Source: CAZLNV01 sp964561095 (lineage in GTDB: Bacteria; Bacillota_I; Bacilli_A; RF39; UBA660). From it: a DNA stretch of 31,323 nucleotides. Positions within the stretch are counted from its first letter, which is position 1. Each line of letters opens with the position of its first letter. The notes under the pieces are model-generated. The model ran no database searches, was not told the origin of the DNA, and was given only the letters and a program-made list of their open reading frames with translations. The stretch covers positions 1-31,323 of the forward strand of contig CAZLNV010000007.1 of NCBI GenBank assembly GCA_964561095.1, written 5' to 3'. Made by a program: the position numbers and the translations under genes. Shown here piece by piece: positions 17,632-24,907 of the stretch.

Positions 17632-17669
17632 AATTATACAATAGATAAAAAATATTGTATAATTTTTTT
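17632..17669 (+). terminator. Palindromic terminator, copy 2, with embedded promoter-like boxes
   Basis: AATTATACAATA (17632-17643) and TATTGTATAATT (17653-17664) pair over 12 bp with a 9-base loop and seven T residues. It differs from copy 1 by one inserted A. The arms also read TATACA, 17 bases, TATAAT (17635-17663), and the next start codon is only 13 bases past the T-run, so it may serve as terminator, promoter or both. Confidence 0.65.
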
Positions 17670-17682
17670 ATAGGAGTAAATT

Positions 17683-19500
17683 ATGGCAATAAGTAAAACT
17701 GATTTTATTAATTATACTAGGTGTAAAAGATATGCTAATTTGGAAGGAATAAGAAAAGATAAATTAACTTCTAAAATGAGCATTGAAGAATATAAGCGTC
17801 AAGAATCTGATGAAGCAATAAAAGATATTCTTAGTAATATGTTTGATGAAGAAGATAATGACACAACTTTTAAAGAAAATAAGCAATTAGAAGCAATGAT
17901 GGACTATTATAAAGAAGTAGAACTTTTAGCCGCTGATAAAGTTAACAAAATATTTGGTGGTAAAAGTGTATTTAGTGAAGATACATATAAACAAGAATCA
18001 TTTGATTTTGAATTAAATGGAATTAGGTATATATGTTATACTGATATTTATAATGAAACTGATGAATGTATAAATATAATTGAAGTAAAAGCAACCACTT
18101 CAAAAGTTATGTTGGAAACAACTTATGGAAAGGAAAAATATTCTTTATTTACTTGTGATGGTGAAATTTATAAAATTAGCCAATGTATGGATATTAAATA
18201 TATAAATGATTATGAAAATAAAATAAATGGATTTAAAGATAGATATAGAAAAGGTAAATATATTTATGATTTAGCTGTTCAAAGATACTTTATAAGTAAC
18301 GATTTAAAAAAACACAATATTAATAAAAAAGTAAATTATTATTTGGCCGTACTCAATCATGAATATGTGTATGATGGATATGTTAAAGATGGTAAAAGAA
18401 TATATAGAAAAGATGAATTTGGCAATGATATTATAAGTATATTTGATATGAATGATATAACCCTATCTATGATGAATATGATAGAGAGTGAAAGATTATC
18501 TTTAGAAAAATATATTTTTGAAGGAACTACTGATCCATGTAAGGTTGGAGTATTTTGTGCATTGAAGAAAAATATTGAATGCAAGTTTAAAAGTATTTGC
18601 TTCAAAAATATTCCTTCTTATAATGCAAGTTTTAATTATAAAAGATTTATATCATTTAAAGATGAAAATAATATTATTTATGACAAATATGATTTAGTTA
18701 ATGATGGATATTATAAGTTGGATGATATCCCAATTAACTGGCTTAAAAATGAAAATCATAAAATACAAAGAGAATGCTATGATAATAATGTTGTGCATGT
18801 AAATAAAGAAAAAATTGTATGTGGACTTAATGATATAAAATATCCTATATATCATCTTGATTTTGAAACATTTCCTTGTCCAGTTCCAAGATTTAGAGGT
18901 GAAGTTCCATATACTCAAAGTCCTTTTGAATTTTCACTACATATAGAAAGAGAACCTGGGATTTGCGATAAAGAAAAAGATAATTTTGTATTTTTAGCAA
19001 GTTCACTAAAAGATGAGCGTGAAGAGTTGGTAAAGGCATTAGTGAGTCATATTGATGGTAATAATGGGACTATGCTTGCTCAAAATGTTGCTTTTGAAAG
19101 AAATGTAATTAAACACTTAGCGAAAATATTTCCGGAATACAAAGATAGATTGCTACCAATTAAAGAGAATTCTACAGATTTATTATATTATTTAGATACT
19201 AACACTGATTTTTATAAAGCACATGGATTTAGTGAAGAAGAATCTAAAACTATGAATTATTATAATACTAAACAAAGTGGAAGCTTTTCAATTAAAAAAA
19301 CACTACCATTATTTACTAATTTAAGTTATAAAGATTTAGAAGTTCAAAACGGAACTGAAGCATTAAGCGTATATGCTAATTATGATAAAATGAGTGATGA
19401 AGATAAAGAAACTTCTATGAATAACCTTATTGAATATTGCAAACAAGATACTTGGGCAATGGTAGAAATTTTAAATGGATTAAGAGAATTAGTAAAATAA
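17683..19500 (+). CDS. DUF2779 protein: Cas4-like Fe-S nuclease fused to a DEDD-type exonuclease-like domain
   Basis: A 605-aa protein. The N-terminal half looks like a PD-(D/E)XK nuclease with an iron-sulfur cluster: Cys14, Asp121, Glu134-x-Lys136 in IIEVKAT, and Cys286, Cys292, Cys300 and Cys306. One N-terminal cysteine plus three or four C-terminal ones is the AddB/Cas4 arrangement. The C-terminal half is DUF2779, an RNase H-like fold: LDFETF (Asp393, Glu395), AQNVAFERN near 466-474 and EYCKQDTWAM (Asp589) resemble DEDD exonuclease motifs. The function is unknown; processing of DNA ends is my inference. TAGGAG precedes the ATG, right after palindrome copy 2. Confidence 0.7.
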   Translation: MAISKTDFINYTRCKRYANLEGIRKDKLTSKMSIEEYKRQESDEAIKDILSNMFDEEDNDTTFKENKQLEAMMDYYKEVELLAADKVNKIFGGKSVFSEDTYKQESFDFELNGIRYICYTDIYNETDECINIIEVKATTSKVMLETTYGKEKYSLFTCDGEIYKISQCMDIKYINDYENKINGFKDRYRKGKYIYDLAVQRYFISNDLKKHNINKKVNYYLAVLNHEYVYDGYVKDGKRIYRKDEFGNDIISIFDMNDITLSMMNMIESERLSLEKYIFEGTTDPCKVGVFCALKKNIECKFKSICFKNIPSYNASFNYKRFISFKDENNIIYDKYDLVNDGYYKLDDIPINWLKNENHKIQRECYDNNVVHVNKEKIVCGLNDIKYPIYHLDFETFPCPVPRFRGEVPYTQSPFEFSLHIEREPGICDKEKDNFVFLASSLKDEREELVKALVSHIDGNNGTMLAQNVAFERNVIKHLAKIFPEYKDRLLPIKENSTDLLYYLDTNTDFYKAHGFSEEESKTMNYYNTKQSGSFSIKKTLPLFTNLSYKDLEVQNGTEALSVYANYDKMSDEDKETSMNNLIEYCKQDTWAMVEILNGLRELVK

Positions 19501-19522
19501 ATGTAAAAAAATGTCAAATGAA

Positions 19523-19551
19523 TTGCCACCTTTTAATAAATGAAGTATATT
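19523..19551 (+). promoter_or_regulatory. Promoter for rpoZ-recX
   Basis: TTGCCA (19523-19528), a 17-base spacer and TATATT (19546-19551), 24 bases before the rpoZ ATG. Confidence 0.6.
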
Positions 19552-19574
19552 AATAATAGAAGAGGTGAATTTAT

Positions 19575-19775
19575 ATGATATATCCATCAATTGATAAGTT
19601 ACTAAATGTTATAGACTCAAAATATAAATTGGTACATGTGGTGTCAATAAGAGCAAAAGAGATGCTTACAAAACATCATTATCAAATGAAAGACTCAGAG
19701 TATAAATCTGTAAAAGAAATAGGAAGAAGTTTGGAAGAAGTAGAAAGAGGTTTAGTTAGAATAAAAGAAAATTAA
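19575..19775 (+). CDS. rpoZ: RNA polymerase omega subunit
   Basis: A 66-aa omega subunit, which helps fold and hold the beta-prime subunit of RNA polymerase. The conserved start IYPSIDKLLNVIDSKYKLV and the tail YKSVKEIGRSLEEVERGLV match the family. AGAGGTG ribosome site. In Bacillus rpoZ sits in the gmk-coaBC-priA-def-fmt cluster; here it is separate from priA and fmt and paired with recX. Confidence 0.92.
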   Translation: MIYPSIDKLLNVIDSKYKLVHVVSIRAKEMLTKHHYQMKDSEYKSVKEIGRSLEEVERGLVRIKEN

Positions 19776-19799
19776 ATCTTTTTTTAGTATGGAGATTTC

Positions 19800-20564
19800 A
19801 TGAGAATATTAAAATTTAAAAAAATTGGAATTGATAAATATAAAGTTATTTTTGAAAATAATGAACTCATTTTATATGAAGATATAATTTTAAAATATAA
19901 TTTAATATCTAAGAATGAAATTAACATAGATGAATTAGAAAATATTTTAGAAGATAATAAATGTGCGGAAATGTATAGTATGTCTTTAAAATACATTTCT
20001 ATTAGATTAAGAAGTAAAAAAGAAATAGAAAATTATTTATTAAAAAAAGGATATGATATTAATAATATTTATAAGGTAATTAGTAAGTTAGAAGACAGTG
20101 GGGTGTTGGATGAAAAAAAATATATAGAGGCTTACATAAATGATTCAATTAATCTTAAAAATATTGGACCATATAAAATTAAAGAAGAATTAATAAAATT
20201 GGGCTTTGATGAGAACCAAGTAGATATTAATCTATCTAATATAGAAGAAAATGTATGGATAAATAAAATTAATAATTATATTAGTAAATTAATTAATGGC
20301 AGTAAAACACACTCATCTAATATGTTAAGACAAAAAATATTAAATGATTTGTATATTAAAGGATATGATAAAGAATTAATTTATCCGTTATTAGAAAAAA
20401 TAGTAGTTATTGATAATAATAATATAAAATTAGAATATGAAAAAGCCTATAAAAAGTATTCTTCTAAATATAAAAATAATGAATTGAATAAAAAAATAAT
20501 TTTATATTTACAAAGAAAGGGATATAATTATTCTGAAATAAAAGAATATCTTTATATTGAATAA
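19800..20564 (+). CDS. recX: RecX regulatory protein
   Basis: RecX binds RecA and modulates the RecA filament in recombination and repair. The 254-aa protein is built of repeated three-helix units, and the best landmark is the first repeat (ALKYISIRLRSKKEIENYL-like, residues about 61-80), followed by LEDSGVLDEKKY and PYKIKEELIKLGF. The length matches the Firmicutes form. GGAG precedes the ATG at 19800, 24 bases after rpoZ. No recA lies in the window. Confidence 0.88.
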   Translation: MRILKFKKIGIDKYKVIFENNELILYEDIILKYNLISKNEINIDELENILEDNKCAEMYSMSLKYISIRLRSKKEIENYLLKKGYDINNIYKVISKLEDSGVLDEKKYIEAYINDSINLKNIGPYKIKEELIKLGFDENQVDINLSNIEENVWINKINNYISKLINGSKTHSSNMLRQKILNDLYIKGYDKELIYPLLEKIVVIDNNNIKLEYEKAYKKYSSKYKNNELNKKIILYLQRKGYNYSEIKEYLYIE

Positions 20565-20604
20565 CAGTTATATTTATTAGTATAAAAATATTAGAAAATA
20601 TTTC

Positions 20605-20633
20605 TTGCATAGAAGTAATTCTTATGATAATAT
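20605..20633 (+). promoter_or_regulatory. Promoter for the leader ORF and permease
   Basis: TTGCAT (20605-20610), a 17-base spacer and TAATAT (20628-20633) preceded by TGA, an extended -10. The predicted start is near 20640, just before the leader ORF. Confidence 0.5.
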
Positions 20634-20649
20634 TATTTATGGTGATAAT

Positions 20650-20733
20650 ATGAAGTATACATTCAAGCAAAAAATATTGCTTATTAATAAAGTGTATGGA
20701 TTAGTATTCTCATCAAATAAATTTATAAATTAA
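20650..20733 (+). CDS. Putative 27-aa leader peptide of the permease gene
   Basis: A short frame from ATG 20650 to TAA 20731-20733, with a weak GGTGA site at 20641-20645. The basic, hydrophobic product starts MKYTFKQKILL. The stop codon overlaps the first bases of the terminator stem at 20732, so a ribosome finishing here would cover the 5' arm. That geometry suits translation-coupled attenuation of the downstream permease. A chance ORF or a decayed transposase start cannot be excluded. Confidence 0.35.
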   Translation: MKYTFKQKILLINKVYGLVFSSNKFIN

Positions 20734-20764
20734 CATCAAAACAAAATGTTTTGATGTTTTTTTT
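20732..20764 (+). terminator. Strong hairpin with T-run, probable attenuator
   Basis: AACATCAAAAC (20732-20742) pairs perfectly with GTTTTGATGTT (20748-20758), then eight T residues. Only 14 bases separate the T-run from the permease GTG, too little for a separate promoter, so permease transcripts must pass through it. Confidence 0.85.
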
Positions 20765-20778
20765 GGAAAGGAGTTTGT

Positions 20779-22203
20779 GTGAAAAAAAGAAAATTCAAAA
20801 GTAAGGAGGAGGTAGGGTACTTACCTGATGAAAAACCACCATTTTTAAAATTGTTACTATATGCTATACAGCAAGTTATTGTAATGTTTCCAGCTACTGT
20901 TGCAGTGGCATTAATTACTGGTTTTCAAATATCAACTACAATTTTTGCAAGTGGATTGGCAACAATATGTTTTATATTAATAACTAAGAAAAAGATACCT
21001 CTATATTATGGGTCAAGTTTTGCATATTTGACCGCTATTGCAAGCATGGTTATAGCAGAAGGAACTACTGAACAATTAGCGGCATTTAATGCCACTGGTA
21101 TATTGCCGACAGAGTTAATAAGTTATGCTCAATGCGGAATTATTGCTTCGGGGTTAATATCAATCATTGCTGGATTATTAGTTAAATATTTTGGAAAAAA
21201 TTCAGTTGAAAAGATTTTGCCACCTACAATAACAGGGTCAATAGCAATAATAATAGGTTTAACTTTGGCTGGTAACGCTTTGAGTGATGCTACACCAAAT
21301 TTAGCGGTTTCCGGTGCTTTATCAAGTAACTGGGTTTGGGCAATTTCACTAGTGACATTATTATCAACAATTATTTATTCAAAGTATTTAAAAGGTTTCT
21401 TAGGTCAACTTCCATTGTTACTTGGAGCTTTAACGGGTTGCGCTGCGGCAGGAATAATTTATTATGCTGGTGACATTAATTTATTTCGAACTATGCCTGA
21501 AGTTGCAATAAATGCTGCACTCTGGTCATCGGCACATAATATAATTTCAATTCCAGCATTTAGTTTACCTAAATGGTCTTGGGCATCAATTGTAGCAATA
21601 ATGCCAATAGCAATAGCAACAATACCGGAATCAACTGCTCATATTTATCAACTTGATGTATGTGTTAATGATTTAGCAGAAAAGAAAAAAAGCAAAAAGA
21701 AGTACAACTTAAAAAAATTGCTATCAAGTAATCTAATAGGTGATGGAATATGTGATATGGTATCTGGATTTGTTGGTGGACCAGCTGGGACAAACTATGG
21801 TGAAAATATTAGTACAATGGCTATAACAAAAGTATTTTCAGTGCCCGTTTTAATAACAGCAGGAATTATTGCAATGATCGTATCTTGTTTTACTCCATTT
21901 ATAAAAGTTATATATGGAATTCCTCTTGCGGTAATAGGCGGATTAGAAATATATTTATTTGGCGCTATAGCCGCACAAGGTTTAGCAATAATGATAGATA
22001 AAAAGGTAGATATGTTTAATCCTAAAAATATTGCTGTAATCGCAACAATTATGGTAATTGGAATAGGCGGTCAATATGCATTTGGTGGCAATATTTCATT
22101 CTTTGGAATGAATATCCCATGTGTGGCTGGCGCAGCAATATTTGGAATAATATTAAATTTGATTCTAAGTATTGGCAAAAAAAGTAAAGTAGTAGCCGAA
22201 TAA
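20779..22203 (+). CDS. Nucleobase permease, NCS2 family (uracil/xanthine type)
   Basis: A 474-aa membrane transporter that should import a nucleobase with protons. It has about 12-14 hydrophobic segments. The start YLPDEKPPF, then PLYYGSSFAYLTAI, and the motif GPAGTNYGENISTMAITKVF match UraA-type permeases, where GxNTTYGENI-like sequence lines the substrate site. A uracil-like substrate is favoured, but xanthine or another base is possible. GTG start at 20779 with AAAGGAG at 20767-20773. It stands alone behind a leader hairpin. I found no PyrR-binding loop or purine riboswitch upstream. Confidence 0.85.
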   Translation: MKKRKFKSKEEVGYLPDEKPPFLKLLLYAIQQVIVMFPATVAVALITGFQISTTIFASGLATICFILITKKKIPLYYGSSFAYLTAIASMVIAEGTTEQLAAFNATGILPTELISYAQCGIIASGLISIIAGLLVKYFGKNSVEKILPPTITGSIAIIIGLTLAGNALSDATPNLAVSGALSSNWVWAISLVTLLSTIIYSKYLKGFLGQLPLLLGALTGCAAAGIIYYAGDINLFRTMPEVAINAALWSSAHNIISIPAFSLPKWSWASIVAIMPIAIATIPESTAHIYQLDVCVNDLAEKKKSKKKYNLKKLLSSNLIGDGICDMVSGFVGGPAGTNYGENISTMAITKVFSVPVLITAGIIAMIVSCFTPFIKVIYGIPLAVIGGLEIYLFGAIAAQGLAIMIDKKVDMFNPKNIAVIATIMVIGIGGQYAFGGNISFFGMNIPCVAGAAIFGIILNLILSIGKKSKVVAE

Positions 22204-22213
22204 AAGGCAAAGT

Positions 22214-22244
22214 AAAAGAATCTAAATAATTTAGATTCTTTTTT
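22214..22244. terminator. Terminator between the convergent permease and prsA
   Basis: AAAAGAATCTAAA (22214-22226) and TTTAGATTCTTTT (22230-22242) form a 13-bp perfect stem with a 3-base loop and a T-run on the plus strand. A shorter T-run on the minus strand may let it serve prsA too. Confidence 0.85.
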
Positions 22245-22254
22245 CGTTTATTTT

Positions 22255-23211
22255 TTATTGACCAGTAGCGCTATCATATCCACTTTTTAATACACTATCT
22301 TTAATAGTCATTTCATATTTTTCTCTTAAAGCAAGTATAGCTTTTGAGTAAAGTGTGGTATCACTAGATAACATTTCTTGTGCAATTGTTTCGATAATAG
22401 TATCTTTAACAGTGCTTAATTCTGGTTTATCTTTTTGAGCAGTTTTATATATAATGTGATATCCATATTCGGTTTTAACTGGCGTTTTTGAATATTCACC
22501 AACTTTTAAAGCAATAGCCGCTTCCTCAAAAGCACTAGTCATTTTCCCTCTATTAAAGCTTCCTAATGTTCCCCCATTTTTAGCACTAGCTTCATCTTCT
22601 GAATATTCCTTAGCAAGTTCTGCAAAATCTTCACCATTATTTAATTTAGTAATGATATCTTTTGCTTTTTTTAATGCTTCTTTTTCTAATGTTGCTTTTT
22701 CATCATCAGTCATATCATCAGTTCCTTTGGTTGAAATAAGAATATGGCTTGCTTCAATATCTCCGATTGTCATAGTTTCATAATATTCATTAATTTGCTT
22801 ATCACTTACTTGTGTTTTAGTCCAATCTGTAATCCATAAGCTTCTTCTATAATTTAAAGCAATATAATCTTCAAATCCTTTTTCAGTACTAATTCTATAA
22901 TTTTTGCTTACATAATCCATATATTCCATATCAGAACTTTTGGCATATTTCTTTACAGAACTAACAACTTCACTTATGTAACTTTTTTCATCTTTTGTTA
23001 CTTCATATTCCTTATCTAATAAATATGTGTCAATCATATTGATAAGAGTTTCAGCACCATAAGCATTTTTAAGTTTCTCATATAATTCATCCGAACTAAT
23101 TGCTTCACCATCTTTAAATGTAACTGCAGCATTTTCTCCATTCTTTAATTTTACATCTCCACAACCCACTAACATAAACATACAAGCTACTATTAATAAT
23201 AATTTTTTCAT
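22255..23211 (-). CDS. prsA: Foldase lipoprotein PrsA (parvulin peptidyl-prolyl isomerase)
   Basis: PrsA helps secreted proteins fold after they leave the Sec channel. From the ATG at 23211 it is 318 aa with a lipoprotein signal ending LVGC (Cys17). The parvulin domain begins at EASHILIS and continues through AKNGGTLGSFNRGKM and TEYGYHIIY; chaperone helices flank it. The ATG follows GAGGAGG at about the right distance; the frame opens five codons earlier at an ATG that lies upstream of this site. A vegetative promoter fits at 23232-23260. Depends on Lgt for lipidation. Confidence 0.92.
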   Translation of the reverse strand: MKKLLLIVACMFMLVGCGDVKLKNGENAAVTFKDGEAISSDELYEKLKNAYGAETLINMIDTYLLDKEYEVTKDEKSYISEVVSSVKKYAKSSDMEYMDYVSKNYRISTEKGFEDYIALNYRRSLWITDWTKTQVSDKQINEYYETMTIGDIEASHILISTKGTDDMTDDEKATLEKEALKKAKDIITKLNNGEDFAELAKEYSEDEASAKNGGTLGSFNRGKMTSAFEEAAIALKVGEYSKTPVKTEYGYHIIYKTAQKDKPELSTVKDTIIETIAQEMLSSDTTLYSKAILALREKYEMTIKDSVLKSGYDSATGQ

Positions 23212-23231
23212 AAATCCTCCTCGCATTATTT

Positions 23232-23260
23232 ATCATAACAAAAAAGAATTTAAAATACAA
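23232..23260 (-). promoter_or_regulatory. Promoter for prsA
   Basis: On the minus strand, TTGTAT, a 17-base spacer and TATGAT, at plus-strand positions 23255-23260 and 23232-23237. Confidence 0.5.
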
Positions 23261-23273
23261 TAATAAAGCACTC

Positions 23274-23300
23274 ACACAAAATAAAAACTACCATAAAATA
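23274..23300 (+). promoter_or_regulatory. Possible sigma-K-type promoter for the YjcZ-like genes
   Basis: AC (23274-23275), 16 bases, then CATAAAATA (23292-23300). Core and spacing are the same as upstream of the CotD-like gene. Confidence 0.4.
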
Positions 23301-23333
23301 AAAGTGTAAAGAGAAAAAAGGAGGAATGAGCAT

Positions 23334-23438
23334 ATGAATACAGGATGCGGATGTAAGAATTCAAATGGGCTTTCAGGAGCAGCTTTTGCACTAGTATTGT
23401 TTATTTTATTAGTAATCATATTAGGTGCATTCATTTAA
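23334..23438 (+). CDS. YjcZ-family small sporulation protein, copy 1
   Basis: A 34-aa protein: a short Gly/Cys/Asn head (MNTGCGCKNSNG) followed by one hydrophobic segment with the pattern FALVLFILLVIILGAFI. This is the YjcZ/YtzL-like sporulation class, tiny membrane proteins made in the mother cell. AAGGAGG precedes the ATG. It is followed 18 bases later by a second gene of the same type. Confidence 0.82.
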   Translation: MNTGCGCKNSNGLSGAAFALVLFILLVIILGAFI

Positions 23439-23456
23439 TAAGGGAGGTGTATTTAA

Positions 23457-23570
23457 GTGACTAATTGTGGAGGAAATGTTAATTGTGGCGGTTATGGAAA
23501 TAGTTTCTTTATAATACTAATACTATTTATCTTACTTGCTATAATTTTCGGAGCTTTCGTGGGATGGTAA
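23457..23570 (+). CDS. YjcZ-family small sporulation protein, copy 2
   Basis: A 37-aa protein with a GTG start behind GGGAGGTG. The head has two NCGG units (TNCGG, VNCGG), and the tail FFIILILFILLAIIFGAFVG is the family hydrophobic segment, close to the copy at 23334. The two were probably produced by tandem duplication and are co-transcribed. A palindromic terminator begins at the base after the stop. Confidence 0.8.
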   Translation: MTNCGGNVNCGGYGNSFFIILILFILLAIIFGAFVGW

Positions 23571-23597
23571 AAAAAGAGAAAATTTTCTCTTTTTTAT
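23571..23597 (+). terminator. Terminator of the YjcZ-like gene pair
   Basis: AAAAAGAGAAAA (23571-23582) is followed directly by its complement TTTTCTCTTTTT (23583-23594) and more T residues. The working loop is probably AATT. Confidence 0.75.
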
Positions 23598-23619
23598 TAT
23601 CTTTAAAATAAAAAAGATA

Positions 23620-23648
23620 TTTAAAAATGCTATGTTCTAGTGTATAAT
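23620..23648 (+). promoter_or_regulatory. Promoter for the yvlD-lgt-trxB-rlmB-sigH operon
   Basis: TTTAAA (23620-23625), a 17-base spacer and a perfect TATAAT (23643-23648). The -35 box is weak. The ATG follows 18 bases later behind TTGGAGG. Confidence 0.5.
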
Positions 23649-23666
23649 CTATATTGGAGGATAAGT

Positions 23667-24095
23667 ATGAAAAATAGAGTATATGTAATTGAAGAAAAAG
23701 AAAAGGAAAAAGTATTTAAATATAGCATTATAGAATTTTTATTAGGAATAATTATTTATGCATTAATACTTTTAATAGTTAACAATACTTTTAAGGGATT
23801 TTATGTTGAATCATTTTGGTGGGCTTTATTAGCGGCCTTAATTATTTCATTATTAAATTGTTCAATAAAACCGGCTTTAGTTTTAATGACATTACCAATT
23901 ACTTTTTCAACGCTTGGAATATTTTATCCAATAATAAATATGGTAATTTTAAAGATTACAGGATTACTACTTGGAAGTCATTTTGAAGTTAAAGGATTTT
24001 GGGTACCTTTCTTTATAGCTATATTTATAAGTATTTTAAGAATTATATTTGATAATTTATTAACTAAGCCTATAATGAGGAACATAAGAAAATGA
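23667..24095 (+). CDS. YvlD-like membrane protein (phage holin 4 superfamily)
   Basis: A 142-aa membrane protein with four hydrophobic segments after a charged 25-residue head. The central stretch, LLNCSIKPALVLMTLPITF, is typical of the Phage_holin_4_2/YvlD family of cellular proteins with no proven role. The frame opens at 23640, but the ATG at 23667 follows TTGGAGG and lies downstream of the -10 box. The stop overlaps the lgt ATG. The yvlD-lgt neighbourhood resembles Bacillus, although hprK, which sits between them there, is missing. Confidence 0.82.
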   Translation: MKNRVYVIEEKEKEKVFKYSIIEFLLGIIIYALILLIVNNTFKGFYVESFWWALLAALIISLLNCSIKPALVLMTLPITFSTLGIFYPIINMVILKITGLLLGSHFEVKGFWVPFFIAIFISILRIIFDNLLTKPIMRNIRK

Positions 24096-24880
24096 GTGAA
24101 GTTTTAGTAACCATTGGTTCTTTAGAAATTACATGGTATAGTGTACTAATAATTATAGGGTTGATTATCGGTTACTTTGGAGTAATGAGGGAAGCAAAAA
24201 GATTTAATATTGATAAAAATTTTATAATAAATATTATTTTTTGGACAGTGATATCTGGCATTATAGGAGCTAGATTATATTATGTAGTATTCAATTGGGA
24301 TTATTATGGGAATAATCTTATAGAAATTTTAAAAGTATGGAATGGTGGTCTTGCCATACACGGCGGAATAATAGCTGGAATTATTACTATCATTTTCTAT
24401 TGCAAAAAGTATAAATTCTCATCTGGCAAGATACTAGATTTATTTGCACCTTTCCTATTACTTGCTCAAGCGATAGGCAGATGGGGAAATTTCTTTAATC
24501 AAGAGGCGTATGGTTCAATAACTACATATGAGAGATTAAAAGAATTATATGTTCCAGAGTTTGTAATAAATGGAATGTTTATAAACGGCCACTATTATCT
24601 ACCAATGTTTTATTTTGAATCAATTTGGTGTTTATTAGGAGTTATATTTTTACTCATTATACGAAGAGCAAAAAAGATAAAGAAAGGCCAATTAGCGTGT
24701 TTATATTTAATATGGTATTCAATAGGAAGATTTTTTATAGAAATGTATAGAACTGATAGTTTACTTGCTGGAAATATAAGGGTTGCTCAAGTAGTAAGCG
24801 TCATTTTATTTTTAGCCGGATTAATTATATTAATTATTAAATCCACTAAAAAGGGAAAAAAAGAATTATATAATGAATAA
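24092..24880 (+). CDS. lgt: Prolipoprotein diacylglyceryl transferase
   Basis: Lgt attaches diacylglycerol to the lipobox cysteine of prolipoproteins in the membrane. The 262-aa protein has about seven membrane spans, His90 in LAIHGGIIAG, the signature AIGRWGNFFNQEAYG (Arg130, Asn133) and the YRTD motif near the C-terminus. It overlaps the upstream gene as ATGA. GerKC and PrsA in this window are expected substrates. Confidence 0.96.
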   Translation: MSEVLVTIGSLEITWYSVLIIIGLIIGYFGVMREAKRFNIDKNFIINIIFWTVISGIIGARLYYVVFNWDYYGNNLIEILKVWNGGLAIHGGIIAGIITIIFYCKKYKFSSGKILDLFAPFLLLAQAIGRWGNFFNQEAYGSITTYERLKELYVPEFVINGMFINGHYYLPMFYFESIWCLLGVIFLLIIRRAKKIKKGQLACLYLIWYSIGRFFIEMYRTDSLLAGNIRVAQVVSVILFLAGLIILIIKSTKKGKKELYNE

Positions 24881-24907
24881 AAATAATTTTAAATAGGAGG
24901 AAACAAT

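Noticed and set aside
20650..20733. Remnant of a transposase N-terminus
   Set aside because: The start MKYTFKQK is only loosely similar to IS-type HTH proteins; no other transposase fragment or terminal repeat surrounds it.
20565..20778. Purine riboswitch or PyrR attenuator ahead of the permease
   Set aside because: Neither the purine aptamer core nor the PyrR-binding loop consensus is present.
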